DNA of 64,000 bases from Gammaproteobacteria bacterium. GTDB taxonomy: Bacteria > Pseudomonadota > Gammaproteobacteria > SZUA-152. The stretch lies in assembly GCA_021647705.1 (NCBI GenBank), contig JAKIUF010000009.1:42716-106715 (forward strand). Direction: 5' to 3'. Both the position numbers and the translations under genes were made by a program. Every line of letters starts with the position of its first letter. Positions within the stretch are counted from its first letter, which is position 1. Under the pieces are notes generated by a model, which saw nothing but the letters and a program-made list of their open reading frames with translations, had not been told where the DNA came from and ran no database searches. Positions 53,756 to 63,881 of the stretch are shown piece by piece.

Positions 53756-54221
53756 GGTGTTCCGACTAATGATTCTGACGATATCTTTGATAGTTGCTCT
53801 GTGAACATGTTAGTCCAGCCAGGAACGCCCGCCCAATATGTTGTTAACTATCGGCATTATAACGCAAAAGTTAATACAGCAGGGCAGGAAATATTTGAAT
53901 TATCAAGATAATTTTACGGAGCTGAACCCATTTTTTCTGAGGGAATCAGAGCAAACCGGAAAAATGTTTCCACAACAGGATTTTCGGTGTACTAATTTGC
54001 GGGAAATCCCCCGTGCCACTTGACCTGACGAATACTTCCCAGTAATTTACTCTGTCCTTCGTGCCGGTATTCTATCAAGATTGCATTGCAACGAGTGCCT
54101 GGCTAAAAAACCGCCCGTTTTTACGGGCGTTTTTTATCTCGACGAAAATGAAAGAATTGGCAGCACCTATATACTGACACTTGGCAATAACAGAAGAACA
54201 GGCATAAAAGAGAATCCGGAC
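53756..54221. other. Divergent promoter/leader region before ilvB
   Basis: 466 bases between divergent genes. They hold the intrinsic terminator at 54105-54136 and, presumably, promoters for both directions. A frame through 53723-53911 is not convincing. No branched-chain-rich leader peptide could be found before the terminator, and no tRNA or T-box core was seen. Confidence 0.5.
54105..54136 (+). terminator. Intrinsic terminator in the ilvB leader (possible attenuator)
   Basis: CCGCCCG-TTTTT-ACGGGCG followed by six T, preceded by six A that extend the stem. It points toward ilvB. Since no plus-strand gene precedes it (the upstream neighbour is divergent), it must act on the ilvB transcript or stop stray transcription. 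Attenuation of ilv genes is known in enteric bacteria, but no leader peptide was recognised here. Confidence 0.7.
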
Positions 54222-55916
54222 GTGAAACTAACTGGCGCAGAAATATTGACCCACTTCCTCGCAGACGAGGGAGTCGAATTCCTGTTCGGCTATCCCGGCG
54301 GTGCTGTTTTGCATATTTACGATGCCATTGACCGGCAGGATCGTATTAAACATATTTTGGTGCGCCATGAGCAGGCGGCGACCCATGCCGCTGATGGTTA
54401 CGCGCGTTCTACGGGTAAACCCGGCGTGGTATTGGTGACCTCCGGCCCTGGTGCCACCAATGCAGTAACGGGCATCGCCACTGCCTACATGGACTCCATT
54501 CCCATGGTGGTGATCACCGGTCAGGTACCGACTCACCTCATCGGTAACGATGCTTTTCAAGAAGTGGACGCTGTGGGTATTACCCGTCCTTGTGTGAAAC
54601 ACAACTTTTTGGTGAAGGACGTAAAAGATCTGGCGCTGACCCTGAAGAAAGCCTTTTACGTGGCGACCACAGGACGCCCCGGCCCGGTGGTGGTGGATAT
54701 TCCTAAAGATGTGACCGCGGACACTGTGGATTATGTGTACCCCAAAGAAATCACCATGCGCTCCTACAATCCGGTGGTGAAAGGGCACATCGGTCAGATC
54801 AAACGAGCGGTGAAATTGATGGCCACCGCCAAACGCCCCATGTTGTATACCGGTGGCGGGGTGATTCTCGACAACGCACACAAAGAACTCGCGCAACTGG
54901 CGAAAAAACTCAATGCACCGGTCACCAATACCTCCATGGGACTGGGTGGTTTTCCCGCTTCGGACAAATTGTTTGTCGGCATGCTGGGCATGCACGGCAC
55001 TTATGAAGCCAACATGGCAATTTCCAATTGTGATTTGATGATCGCTATCGGTGCGCGTTTTGATGACCGGGTGACAGGCAATATCGAGAAATTTGCACCA
55101 CGGGCCAAAATCATCCACGTCGATATTGATCCGGCATCCATTTCCAAAAACGTGAAAGTGGATGTGCCTATCGTTGGCAGTGTCGGCGACGTGATCAAGT
55201 CCCTGCTGAGGGAGATCAAGGCCAGCGAATTCAAACCGAACAAAGCGGCCGCGAAAGAATGGTGGCAGCAGATTGATGAGTGGCGTGCGGTGGAGTGCCT
55301 CAAATACAAAACCGATGGCGACAAAATCAAACCCCAGTTTGCGCTGGAAACGCTGTATGACATTACCAAAGGTGATGCTTATGTGACATCGGATGTGGGA
55401 CAGCACCAGATGTGGGCGGCGCAATACTATCGTTTTGACAAACCACGGCGCTGGATCAATTCTGGTGGTCTTGGCACCATGGGCTTTGGCCTGCCTGCCG
55501 CCATGGGTGTGCAGCTGGCTTTTCCCAAGGCAACGGTGGCTTGTGTGACGGGTGAAGGCAGTATCCAGATGAATATCCAGGAGCTGTCCTCCTGCATGCA
55601 GCATAATTTGCCGATCAAGATTGTTTGTTTGAATAACGGTTTTCTGGGTATGGTGCGTCAGTGGCAGGAGTTTTTTTACGATGAGCGCTACTCACACTCC
55701 TACATGGACTCCTTGCCGGATTTTGTGAAGCTTGCCGAAGCATACGGCCATGTGGGTATCCAGGTGACAAAGCCGGGAGACGTGGAAGCTGCCATGAAAG
55801 AGGCTTTCAAGCTGAAAGACCGTCTGGTGTTTCTTGATATTCTCACTGACCCGGAAGAAAACGTTTATCCCATGGTACCCGCAGGTGCTGGGCTGGATGA
55901 GATGATTCTCATCTAG
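54222..55916 (+). CDS. ilvB: Acetolactate synthase, large (catalytic) subunit
   Basis: A 564-residue thiamine-diphosphate enzyme; the first common step in valine, leucine and isoleucine synthesis. Motifs: EFLFGYPGGAVLHIYDA, HEQAATHAADGYARSTGKPG (the conserved glutamate), SGPGATNAVTGIATAYMD, and the ThDP/Mg site GEGSIQMNIQELSS with LNNGFLGMVRQWQ. GTG 54222 aligns with family N-termini; an ATG at 54081 is in frame but lies before the terminator and would add 47 unrelated residues. It is followed by the small subunit. Whether it is closest to IlvB, IlvI or IlvG is not decided. Confidence 0.94.
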   Translation: MKLTGAEILTHFLADEGVEFLFGYPGGAVLHIYDAIDRQDRIKHILVRHEQAATHAADGYARSTGKPGVVLVTSGPGATNAVTGIATAYMDSIPMVVITGQVPTHLIGNDAFQEVDAVGITRPCVKHNFLVKDVKDLALTLKKAFYVATTGRPGPVVVDIPKDVTADTVDYVYPKEITMRSYNPVVKGHIGQIKRAVKLMATAKRPMLYTGGGVILDNAHKELAQLAKKLNAPVTNTSMGLGGFPASDKLFVGMLGMHGTYEANMAISNCDLMIAIGARFDDRVTGNIEKFAPRAKIIHVDIDPASISKNVKVDVPIVGSVGDVIKSLLREIKASEFKPNKAAAKEWWQQIDEWRAVECLKYKTDGDKIKPQFALETLYDITKGDAYVTSDVGQHQMWAAQYYRFDKPRRWINSGGLGTMGFGLPAAMGVQLAFPKATVACVTGEGSIQMNIQELSSCMQHNLPIKIVCLNNGFLGMVRQWQEFFYDERYSHSYMDSLPDFVKLAEAYGHVGIQVTKPGDVEAAMKEAFKLKDRLVFLDILTDPEENVYPMVPAGAGLDEMILI

Positions 55917-55988
55917 TTTGTCATTTTATGCGGCTAATATTGAACTCAGACTGAAATGAAACAAAAAACGAAAACTGACGAAGAAGGC

Positions 55989-56483
55989 ATGCGCCACATT
56001 ATTTCCATCCTGATGGAAAATGAAGCGGGAGCCTTGTCGCGGGTGGCAGGATTATTTTCTGCACGGGGTTACAATATAGAATCACTGACCGTGGCACCGA
56101 CTGAAGATATCACGCTGTCGCGTATGACTGTAGTGACCTGGGGGTCTGATGAAATTATTGAGCAGATCACTAAACAACTGAACAAGCTGGTGGATGTGGT
56201 CAAATTGGTGGACCTCACCGAAGGCCCGCATATCGAACGCGAAATGCTAATGATTAAGGTGCGCACTTCAAGCAATGATTCTCGGGAAGAGCTGACACGC
56301 TTGGTGGATATTTTTCGTGGACGCATTATTGATGTGACAGCTACCAGCTACACCATTGAGTTGACAGGTACCGGTGACAAGCTGGATGCCTTTATTAATG
56401 CCTTTGAGAAGACACCGATATTGGAAACTGTGCGTTCAGGGGTTTCTGGTATTTCGCGCGGCGCGAAAAATTTACATATTTAA
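55989..56483 (+). CDS. ilvH: Acetolactate synthase, small (regulatory) subunit
   Basis: A 164-residue ACT-domain protein: MRHIISILMENEAGALSRVA then GLFSARGYNIESLTVAPTED, matching IlvH-type subunits, plus the C-terminal half (RIIDVTATSYTIELTGTGDK). It confers valine feedback inhibition and stimulates the large subunit. ATG 55989 gives the family length; an upstream ATG at 55956 would add eleven charged residues. Confidence 0.94.
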   Translation: MRHIISILMENEAGALSRVAGLFSARGYNIESLTVAPTEDITLSRMTVVTWGSDEIIEQITKQLNKLVDVVKLVDLTEGPHIEREMLMIKVRTSSNDSREELTRLVDIFRGRIIDVTATSYTIELTGTGDKLDAFINAFEKTPILETVRSGVSGISRGAKNLHI

Positions 56484-56502
56484 AATGACATAGCAGCAGT
56501 AA

Positions 56503-57558
<1,056 letters not shown>

Positions 57559-57579
57559 AGACAAAATAAGATAAGCAAA

Positions 57580-57607
57580 GGGCAAAGTAGATACTTTGCC
57601 CTTTTTT
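57580..57607 (+). terminator. Intrinsic terminator after ilvC
   Basis: GGGCAAAG-TAGATA-CTTTGCCC followed by six T. The perfect eight-base stem and T-run 22 bases after the ilvC stop mark the end of the ilvBHC operon. Confidence 0.88.
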
Positions 57608-57644
57608 CTATTTACCATTTTTTAATTCCCCTGGTTTACTAACA

Positions 57645-58319
57645 ATGCTGTCTTATCGCTACCCCTTGATCGCACGCGAAGGCTGGTCGTGGATTGCTGC
57701 CATCGCTATTCCCGCTGCTATTGTGTATTTGTTGTATGGGCTGGCATCGTTGCCATTATGGGCATTGGTGCTACTGTTATTATTTTTGTTTCGTGACCCC
57801 GCACGTAAAGTGCCCGCAGTACCTTTGGGTATTGTGAGCCCGGTGGATGGCAAGGTGGTGGCAATTGATACCGTGCATGATACTTATCTGGGCCGGCAGG
57901 CATTGAGCATAAGCGTGAAAATGGGTATTACCAACGTGTATTCCGCACACAGCCCCATGGAAGGTAAAGTGATGGAGCAATGGCTGGATGCGCCACGAAA
58001 AATTGCGGGCATGGACGAAGAAGTTACAACGTATGCACAATGGATACAAAGTGATGAAGATGATGATGTAGTGTTGGTGGTTGAAGTTAATCCACATTTG
58101 CCACGACCACAATGTTATGCGCAAAGTGGTGAGCGCATTGGTCAGGGACAACGTTGTGGTTTTATTCACTTTGGTTCACACGTTGAAGTGTTGATTCCCA
58201 TGGGGTCACGTATTGATGCATCGGTAGGTGATAATGTATTGGCGGGCACAGATATCATTGCTACTCTGGTGCATGCAAAGGTAATGCCGCCCAAGCCTGC
58301 CCAGTTGGCACCGGGTTGA
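57645..58319 (+). CDS. psd: Phosphatidylserine decarboxylase (short, GSH-type proenzyme)
   Basis: A 224-residue proenzyme. Two hydrophobic segments near the N-terminus anchor it; later blocks are SPVDGKVVAIDTVHD, MGITNVYSAHSPMEGKV and GFIHFGSHVEVLIPMG. Self-cleavage between Gly and Ser of FGSHVEV would create the pyruvoyl cofactor. It makes phosphatidylethanolamine at the inner membrane. It is the short bacterial/archaeal type, not the E. coli-length form (322 residues). The partner pssA follows 30 bases later. Confidence 0.92.
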   Translation: MLSYRYPLIAREGWSWIAAIAIPAAIVYLLYGLASLPLWALVLLLLFLFRDPARKVPAVPLGIVSPVDGKVVAIDTVHDTYLGRQALSISVKMGITNVYSAHSPMEGKVMEQWLDAPRKIAGMDEEVTTYAQWIQSDEDDDVVLVVEVNPHLPRPQCYAQSGERIGQGQRCGFIHFGSHVEVLIPMGSRIDASVGDNVLAGTDIIATLVHAKVMPPKPAQLAPG

Positions 58320-58349
58320 AAAATGACATGATCATATCGACAAGAGATT

Positions 58350-59186
58350 ATGAACGAAGACAAAATAGATAAGCTTGCTGATAACAGCAACGAAACCGCA
58401 GAGGCAGATGAGGGTAAGCGAATGGGGTCGCCAGAGCGTCGTCGTCACCGTGGTATTTATCTGTTACCCAACCTGTTTACCACTGGCTGCCTGTTTGCAG
58501 GTTTTTATGCCATTGTCGCCGCCATGGGCGGGCATTTCGAGTCGGCCGCCGTGGCTATTTTTATCGCGATGATTCTCGATGGGCTCGATGGCCGGGTAGC
58601 ACGAATGACCAATACACAAAGTGCGTTCGGCGCTGAATACGATAGCCTTGCCGACATGGTGTCTTTCGGTTTGGCTCCTGCATTGGTGGTATACGTGTGG
58701 GCTTTATCTGATCTGGGTAAGCTGGGCTGGCTGGGGGCTTTTATTTACACCGCAGGTACGGCATTACGTCTGGCACGCTTTAATACGCAGGTCGGGAGTG
58801 CCGATAAACGCTATTTTCAGGGCTTGGCAAGTCCGGCCGCTGCCGCAGTGGTCGCCGGTATGGTCTGGGTGGGACATGACTATCAGGCTGAAGGGTTGGC
58901 AGTCTCCATTTTAGCCACCGTGGTGACGGTGTGTGTGGGCCTACTGATGGTGAGCAACGTGCGTTATCGCAGTTTCAAGGATCTTGACCTCAAGGGCAAG
59001 GTGCCGTTTGTGGCCATTCTTGCCGTGGTATTGGTGTTTGTGCTGGTTTCGCTGGACCCGCCGCAGGTGTTGCTCGCAGGGTTTGCCGTATACGCATTTT
59101 CCGGGCCGGTGGGAACGCTATGGTCTCTGCGTCGCCGTCGGGCAGAACGCAAGGCACAGAGTGATCAGGATGAGTCTGCGGATTAA
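58350..59186 (+). CDS. pssA: CDP-diacylglycerol-serine O-phosphatidyltransferase
   Basis: A 278-residue integral membrane enzyme of the CDP-alcohol phosphotransferase family. The catalytic motif D-G-x-x-D-G-R-x-A-R...G-x-x-x-D-x-x-x-D is visible as DGLDGRVARM followed by FGAEYDSLADMVSFG (about residues 73-105). It makes phosphatidylserine, the substrate of the upstream psd product. The N-terminal 30 residues are charged and cytoplasmic, then about seven spans follow. This is the type II enzyme, unrelated to E. coli PssA. Confidence 0.93.
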   Translation: MNEDKIDKLADNSNETAEADEGKRMGSPERRRHRGIYLLPNLFTTGCLFAGFYAIVAAMGGHFESAAVAIFIAMILDGLDGRVARMTNTQSAFGAEYDSLADMVSFGLAPALVVYVWALSDLGKLGWLGAFIYTAGTALRLARFNTQVGSADKRYFQGLASPAAAAVVAGMVWVGHDYQAEGLAVSILATVVTVCVGLLMVSNVRYRSFKDLDLKGKVPFVAILAVVLVFVLVSLDPPQVLLAGFAVYAFSGPVGTLWSLRRRRAERKAQSDQDESAD

Positions 59187-59492
59187 ACTTGCGGTTGCTC
59201 CAGGCGGCCGCTATAGTTGGTCAAGAGTTAAGAAAAACTGAAATGAATACTTTTACATACAAGACATATCACAAGGCCTTCTCCGGGCGACCGTCTTTGC
59301 GTGCCACTTTTCTGCTATCCCTCAACCTGCTGCCTTAGGGCAGATAAATAACTCCCACAATTCGATAAAATTTCTGTGCTGCGTGAATACGCAGATCACA
59401 GTCTATGAATATCATGTGTCATCATCTGCAATGAGCGACTGAAAATTACCTGCGCCACTGATAAGATGGTTCCACGCAGAATGGAGCATACA
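59187..59492. other. Spacer between pssA and leuA
   Basis: 306 bases with no gene. No strong terminator, riboswitch or leucine-rich leader peptide was recognised; the leuA promoter is expected here. Confidence 0.45.
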
Positions 59493-61031
59493 ATGAGCGA
59501 GCAATTAATTATTTTTGATACCACCTTGCGTGACGGTGAGCAAAGTCCTGGCGCGTCCATGACCCGCGACGAAAAGGTTCGTATCGCCAAAGCGCTGGAG
59601 CGCATGCGCGTGGATGTGATTGAGGCTGGTTTTCCTATCGCCAGCGAGGGTGATTTTGAATCGGTGAAAGCCGTGGCCAATGCCATTAAAGACAGCACGG
59701 TTTGTGGTTTGGCCCGTGCGCTGGACAAGGACATTGACCGGGCCGGTGAAGCGCTGAAAGGAGCCAACTCGGCACGTATTCATACCTTCATAGCTACTTC
59801 GCCCATACATATGAAAATGAAGTTGCGCATGGAACCGGATGCTGTTGTTGAACAGGCAGTACGTGCTGTGAAACGTGCGCGACAGTTTACGGACAATGTG
59901 GAGTTTTCACCGGAAGATGCCGGTCGCTCCGAGCTGGATTTTTTGTGTCGTGTGTTGGAAGCGGTGATTGATGCCGGTGCCACTACGGTGAATATTCCCG
60001 ACACGGTGGGTTACAACCTGCCGCATCAGTTCGGCAGTCTTATTGCCAATCTCATTGAGCGGGTACCCAACTCGGACAAAGCAGTGTTTTCCGTGCATTG
60101 TCATAACGATCTGGGCATGGCTGTGGCTAATTCCCTGGCTGCCGTGGCACAGGGCGCACGGCAGGTGGAATGTACCATTAACGGTCTGGGCGAACGTGCC
60201 GGTAACGCTGCGCTGGAAGAAATCGTCATGGCGGTGAGTACACGGCAGGATGTCTTTGATTGCAATGTTGATCATCTGGATCGCACTCAAATTGTCTCGT
60301 GCTCACGTTTGGTATCGAGCATTACCGGCTTTACTGTACAGCCCAACAAAGCCATCGTTGGCGCTAATGCCTTTGCTCATGAATCCGGCATTCATCAGGA
60401 TGGTGTACTCAAAAGCCGCGAGACTTACGAAATTATGCGTGCTGAAGATGTCGGCTGGTCGGCCAATCGTATGGTATTGGGCAAACACTCGGGCCGTAAT
60501 GCCTTTCGCACACGCTTGCAGGAACTGGGTGTCAGCTTTGCCGGTGAAGAAGAACTTAATGCTGCCTTTGTGCGCTTTAAAGCACTCGCCGATAAAAAAC
60601 ATGAAATTTTTGATGATGACTTGCAGGCACTGGTGACTGAAGCCAGCCTTGACGCCGAAAACGAACGGGTCAAACTGGTGGCACTCAAGGTTTGTTCCGA
60701 AACCGGTGAGACACCCAGCGCCTTGGTGACACTTAAAATTGATGGCGCAGAAAAGACCGCCACGGCCTCCGGTAGTGGTCCGGTGGATGCGGCATTCAAG
60801 GCCATTGAGTCCCTGGTGAACAGTGGTGCCGAACTGCAATTATATTCGGTGAATAACATCACCAGTGGTACAGACTCACAGGGCGAAGTTACTGTGCGAC
60901 TGGAACAGGATGGACGCATCGTCAACGGGCAGGGTGCGGATACCGATATTGTTATCGCCTCGGCCAAAGCCTACATCAATACCCTTAATCGAGTGCTGGT
61001 GCCGGTGGACCGACAGCACCCACAGGTGTAA
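59493..61031 (+). CDS. leuA: 2-isopropylmalate synthase
   Basis: A 512-residue enzyme that condenses acetyl-CoA with 2-ketoisovalerate, the committed step to leucine. Motifs: [18 protein letters not shown], the [17 protein letters not shown] block with metal-binding histidines, NGLGERAGN and GIHQDGVLK. The C-terminal regulatory domain (about 390-510), where leucine binds, is complete. ATG 59493 has GGAG six bases upstream; an in-frame ATG at 59466 would add nine residues. It uses the keto acid made by the ilv operon 3 kb upstream. Confidence 0.95.
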   Translation: MSEQLIIFDTTLRDGEQSPGASMTRDEKVRIAKALERMRVDVIEAGFPIASEGDFESVKAVANAIKDSTVCGLARALDKDIDRAGEALKGANSARIHTFIATSPIHMKMKLRMEPDAVVEQAVRAVKRARQFTDNVEFSPEDAGRSELDFLCRVLEAVIDAGATTVNIPDTVGYNLPHQFGSLIANLIERVPNSDKAVFSVHCHNDLGMAVANSLAAVAQGARQVECTINGLGERAGNAALEEIVMAVSTRQDVFDCNVDHLDRTQIVSCSRLVSSITGFTVQPNKAIVGANAFAHESGIHQDGVLKSRETYEIMRAEDVGWSANRMVLGKHSGRNAFRTRLQELGVSFAGEEELNAAFVRFKALADKKHEIFDDDLQALVTEASLDAENERVKLVALKVCSETGETPSALVTLKIDGAEKTATASGSGPVDAAFKAIESLVNSGAELQLYSVNNITSGTDSQGEVTVRLEQDGRIVNGQGADTDIVIASAKAYINTLNRVLVPVDRQHPQV

Positions 61032-61042
61032 GCACGAGATTG

Positions 61043-61942
61043 ATGGCGGTGACGACACGACAACAACAGGCGGCCTGTTTGCAGGCGATGGGTATTCAGG
61101 TCTGGGTATCACGAGAAGTGGCAGAGGATACACCAGACCTGGAAACACCGGCTGAAACCGCGCAGGCAACCGTTGTAGAGCCCCCGGTTTTACCCGATGC
61201 GGTGCCTGAATCTGAACCATTACCTGTCGTTAGCGAAGCACGAATTGAAAATACAGAGACTGGGAAAACTCAGGTTGACACGGCATGGGTTGACGAAGAA
61301 CCCCCGTTGCCCACCGACGACTTCGTGCCCGGCCTGGACATATCGGAAATGTCGTCACAACCTGCTCAGGCTATTGATATCAGTAGCCTGGACTGGCCTG
61401 AACTGCAAGTCGCAGTATCTTCATGTACAGCCTGTGAGTTACACAAAACCCGCACACAAACGGTGTTTGGTGTAGGCGACCATGCAGCGGAATGGATGAT
61501 TATCGGTGAGGCACCGGGGGCCGATGAGGACCAACAGGGCGAGCCCTTTGTGGGGCGTGCCGGTCAGTTGCTCAATAACATGCTCAGGGCTTTGGGTTTG
61601 CAGCGTGAACAGGTGTTCATCGCCAATATTCTTAAATGCCGTCCACCTGAAAATCACAACCCGCAGCCGGAGGAAATTGTTCACTGTGAAGCCTTCTTGC
61701 AACGTCAGGTGGCATTGGTGAAACCAAAAGTTATTCTCGCTGTGGGCGGTGTGGCAGCTCATAATCTGTTGAAAGTCGATACTGCGGTGAGCAAACTGCG
61801 TGGACAGGTACATCATTACGGCGAAACACCGCTGGTGGTGACTTATCATCCGGCCTATTTGTTGCGAAAACCCAGCGAGAAGGGCAAGAGCTGGACCGAC
61901 CTGAAATTTGCGGCTGCCGTAGTGCGAGGTGAGCAATCATGA
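61043..61942 (+). CDS. Uracil-DNA glycosylase, family 4/5 (iron-sulfur)
   Basis: A 299-residue protein. The catalytic domain occupies about residues 115-299: [30 protein letters not shown] with the GEAPG water-activating motif, [33 protein letters not shown], and [11 protein letters not shown]. The four cysteines in CTAC, KCRPP and EIVHCEAF should hold a 4Fe-4S cluster. It removes uracil from DNA. The N-terminal 110 residues form an acidic, proline-rich, probably disordered tail. It overlaps rimI by four bases, a common gene pair. Confidence 0.92.
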   Translation: MAVTTRQQQAACLQAMGIQVWVSREVAEDTPDLETPAETAQATVVEPPVLPDAVPESEPLPVVSEARIENTETGKTQVDTAWVDEEPPLPTDDFVPGLDISEMSSQPAQAIDISSLDWPELQVAVSSCTACELHKTRTQTVFGVGDHAAEWMIIGEAPGADEDQQGEPFVGRAGQLLNNMLRALGLQREQVFIANILKCRPPENHNPQPEEIVHCEAFLQRQVALVKPKVILAVGGVAAHNLLKVDTAVSKLRGQVHHYGETPLVVTYHPAYLLRKPSEKGKSWTDLKFAAAVVRGEQS

Positions 61943-62409
61943 GTGCTGTGGTGCAAACGCCAGAGTTATGGATACGACCGATGACGGCACAGGATCTTGA
62001 GCAGATTATGCATATCGAGCTGGCCATGTATCCTTTCCCCTGGACCCGGCGCATTTTTGAAGATTGTCTGCGTGTAGGTTATCGCTGTCATGTGGGAGAA
62101 GTTGAAGGAAACCTTGCAGGTTATGGCGTGATGTCCACCGGAGCCAGTGAAGCACATGTACTGAATTTATGTGTGGCCGGAGAATTTCAGCGACGGGGTC
62201 TGGCGCGTGAAATGTTGAGCCTGTTGCTGGATGAAGCGGATAAGCTGGAAGTGCGTGATGTATTTCTGGAAGTGCGGCCATCCAATATCGCGGCAATCAC
62301 ATTATACGAGCAAATGGGGTTTAATCAGGTAGGTTTACGCAAGGATTATTATCCTGCGGAAGAGGGGCGTGAAGACGCGATTATTTTTGCGACCAGCTTG
62401 CGTCTATGA
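61939..62409 (+). CDS. rimI: Ribosomal protein bS18 N-alanine acetyltransferase
   Basis: A 156-residue GNAT enzyme. LWIRPMTAQDLEQIMHIEL at the N-terminus, the acetyl-CoA loop VAGEFQRRGLAREMLSLLL, and FLEVRPSNIAAITLYEQMGF are RimI hallmarks; the last block is the RimI-specific V-R-x-S-N-x-x-A-x-x-L-Y. It acetylates the N-terminal alanine of ribosomal protein S18. The start overlaps the glycosylase stop (ATGA). It is the last core gene before the intron relic. Confidence 0.93.
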   Translation: MSAVVQTPELWIRPMTAQDLEQIMHIELAMYPFPWTRRIFEDCLRVGYRCHVGEVEGNLAGYGVMSTGASEAHVLNLCVAGEFQRRGLAREMLSLLLDEADKLEVRDVFLEVRPSNIAAITLYEQMGFNQVGLRKDYYPAEEGREDAIIFATSLRL

Positions 62410-62494
62410 TTTCAAGGTGGGAGTGCCAGAATGAGATATCTCTCGTTTTTCTTATTTTTTTAAAGTTTTTTCTTTTAATAAGGGATTTAAAATT

Positions 62495-63400
62495 CAATGG
62501 CTAAAAGCACCAGTGGTTGAGGTGGGAAAGGATGGCAAAGAGCGCACCAGCGACGGCAAGAGCAATTGGTGTGGCACGGCCTCGGTGGCATCATCTCTCC
62601 CTTACTGCTTGTGGACAGGATATGGGAACGTCATGGTCTGGGAAGAGAAGTATTCAGCCCGAATGGTGCGCTATGCTGATGATATGGTGTTGTTGTGTTG
62701 TTGTGTTGTTGTGTTGTTGTGTTGTTGTGTTGTTGTGTTGTTGTGTTGTTGTGTTGTTGTGTGCAAAGGGTACGGAAAGGCCACTATCCATGTTGAAGTA
62801 TTTGCTGGAGTGTCTTGATTTGAAATTGAATGAGACGAAGACATAAATAGTCAACGCATGGGCACAGGATTTCGATTTTCTCGGGTATGAAATCTGAATG
62901 AGGCATAGTCCGCGTAGTGGCAAAAGTTATTCCTATGTGCAGCCGAGTAAGCGAGCAGTAAAGCGAATCAAAGCCAAACTGACCGCCAGGAATTTCACGC
63001 CCATAACCTCTTTCAGCAGTTGTACAGCAGCTGATCAGGCTGCTTTGATTATAGTAACAGCACGAAAGTGTTTAGTGGTGTGAGGTGGTGCGCAGAGGAG
63101 CGATTGCGTACACATTTACACAAATGCCACAAGGTGAGAATCTGTTATTTTGGATACACAAGGTGTTCCAACAGCGTGATGTATGAGCGTTATAGATTGT
63201 TCAAACTATCCGACGATAGCTCCATGGAAGAGGGCGCATGCCTTGACATGAAGAATATTGGAAAGCCGTGCATGGTTTGATGAGGGAGGGCGGGTGAAGT
63301 TATCCATGAAAAGGTTATTGAAACACCACCAGACGAAAGAAGCGGAAACAGATGGGCCGTTTCTACAGATGACTAAACCTGCCCTCTATTCTTATTTTTT
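62495..63400 (+). mobile_element. Inactive group II intron fragment (reverse transcriptase/maturase relic)
   Basis: Three frames together read as the second half of a group II intron protein. They are LKAPVVEVGKDGKERTSDGK; GLGGIISPLLLVDRIWERHG in another frame; then RMVRYADDMVLLC (the catalytic YADD); FDFLGYE; and LRTHLHKCHKVRICYFGYTR, the maturase segment. At least two frameshifts and a stop after FLGYEI break it. Downstream, CCGTGCATGGTTTGATGAGG and CGGAAACAGATGGGCCG match the intron 3' region, but the middle of the domain V hairpin is missing. The 5' half of the intron is absent; it begins abruptly about 90 bases after rimI. Confidence 0.8.
62687..62758 (+). repeat. Nine perfect tandem copies of an 8-bp unit (GTGTTGTT)
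   Basis: 72 bases of GTGTTGTT repeated nine times without a change, plus a partial tenth. It begins two codons after the YADD motif of the dead reverse transcriptase and would encode a run of Val, Leu and Cys. It is a microsatellite-type expansion. Confidence 0.95.
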
Positions 63401-63421
63401 CTATGAAAGCAGCATGAAACA

Positions 63422-63877
63422 ATGGTAACTATTGATATTGGAAAAACCAGAAAATATACAAAGATATCAGCGCCGTTTGCTGATTTCGATGGCATCTATA
63501 CGTTTTATTACGATGAAACAAACAACATAAGAAAATTCTACGTAAGAGAGTTCGACTTTAATTCTGCCTTTACAGAGAACTTTGTGTTGGGCGGCTTGGT
63601 GCATGAAGGATCTGCGCCTGATGTTCAGCCTCTCATGGATAGTTTCAAGCTACAAAGATCAGTCAAAGAGGTTAAGTTTAAACATATTGCAAAAGGCGAT
63701 TTTCTTGACTGCTTAAAATCCCAAAAACTTAATTTGTTTTTGAGCTTTATTAAAAGCAGTAAGTTATATATCCACTACTCAATCATCAATATACTTTATT
63801 GGTCGATCGTGGACATTGTTGATTCAGCAGTTGCGCATTCCGAAGCGAGTCAAAAGCTAGGAATTCAATTTTCGTAA
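63422..63877 (+). pseudogene. DUF3800 protein, truncated at the 3' side
   Basis: 151 residues. FYYDETNNIRKFYVREFDFN and FVLGGLVHEG are the typical start of DUF3800 proteins: the first aspartate of a probable RNase H-like active site is in Y-Y-D-E. The region continues to about residue 145, then the frame ends at a TAA created near the junction with a transposase. Full-length relatives are about 300-400 residues, so roughly half is missing. DUF3800 genes are frequent passengers of mobile and defence loci; the activity is unproven. Confidence 0.65.
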
Positions 63878-63881
63878 CTAC

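Noticed and set aside
54228..55604. Long open frame (458 codons) on the minus strand opposite ilvB
   Set aside because: It lies wholly inside ilvB in antisense, has no recognisable family and is rich in His/Gly in a way typical of a codon-bias shadow.
62687..62758. Tandem repeat considered as a CRISPR array
   Set aside because: Units are 8 bases with no spacers; it is a simple microsatellite.
62687..62763. Val/Leu/Cys-rich peptide encoded by the repeat considered as a membrane segment
   Set aside because: Explained by microsatellite expansion inside a frameshifted reverse transcriptase.
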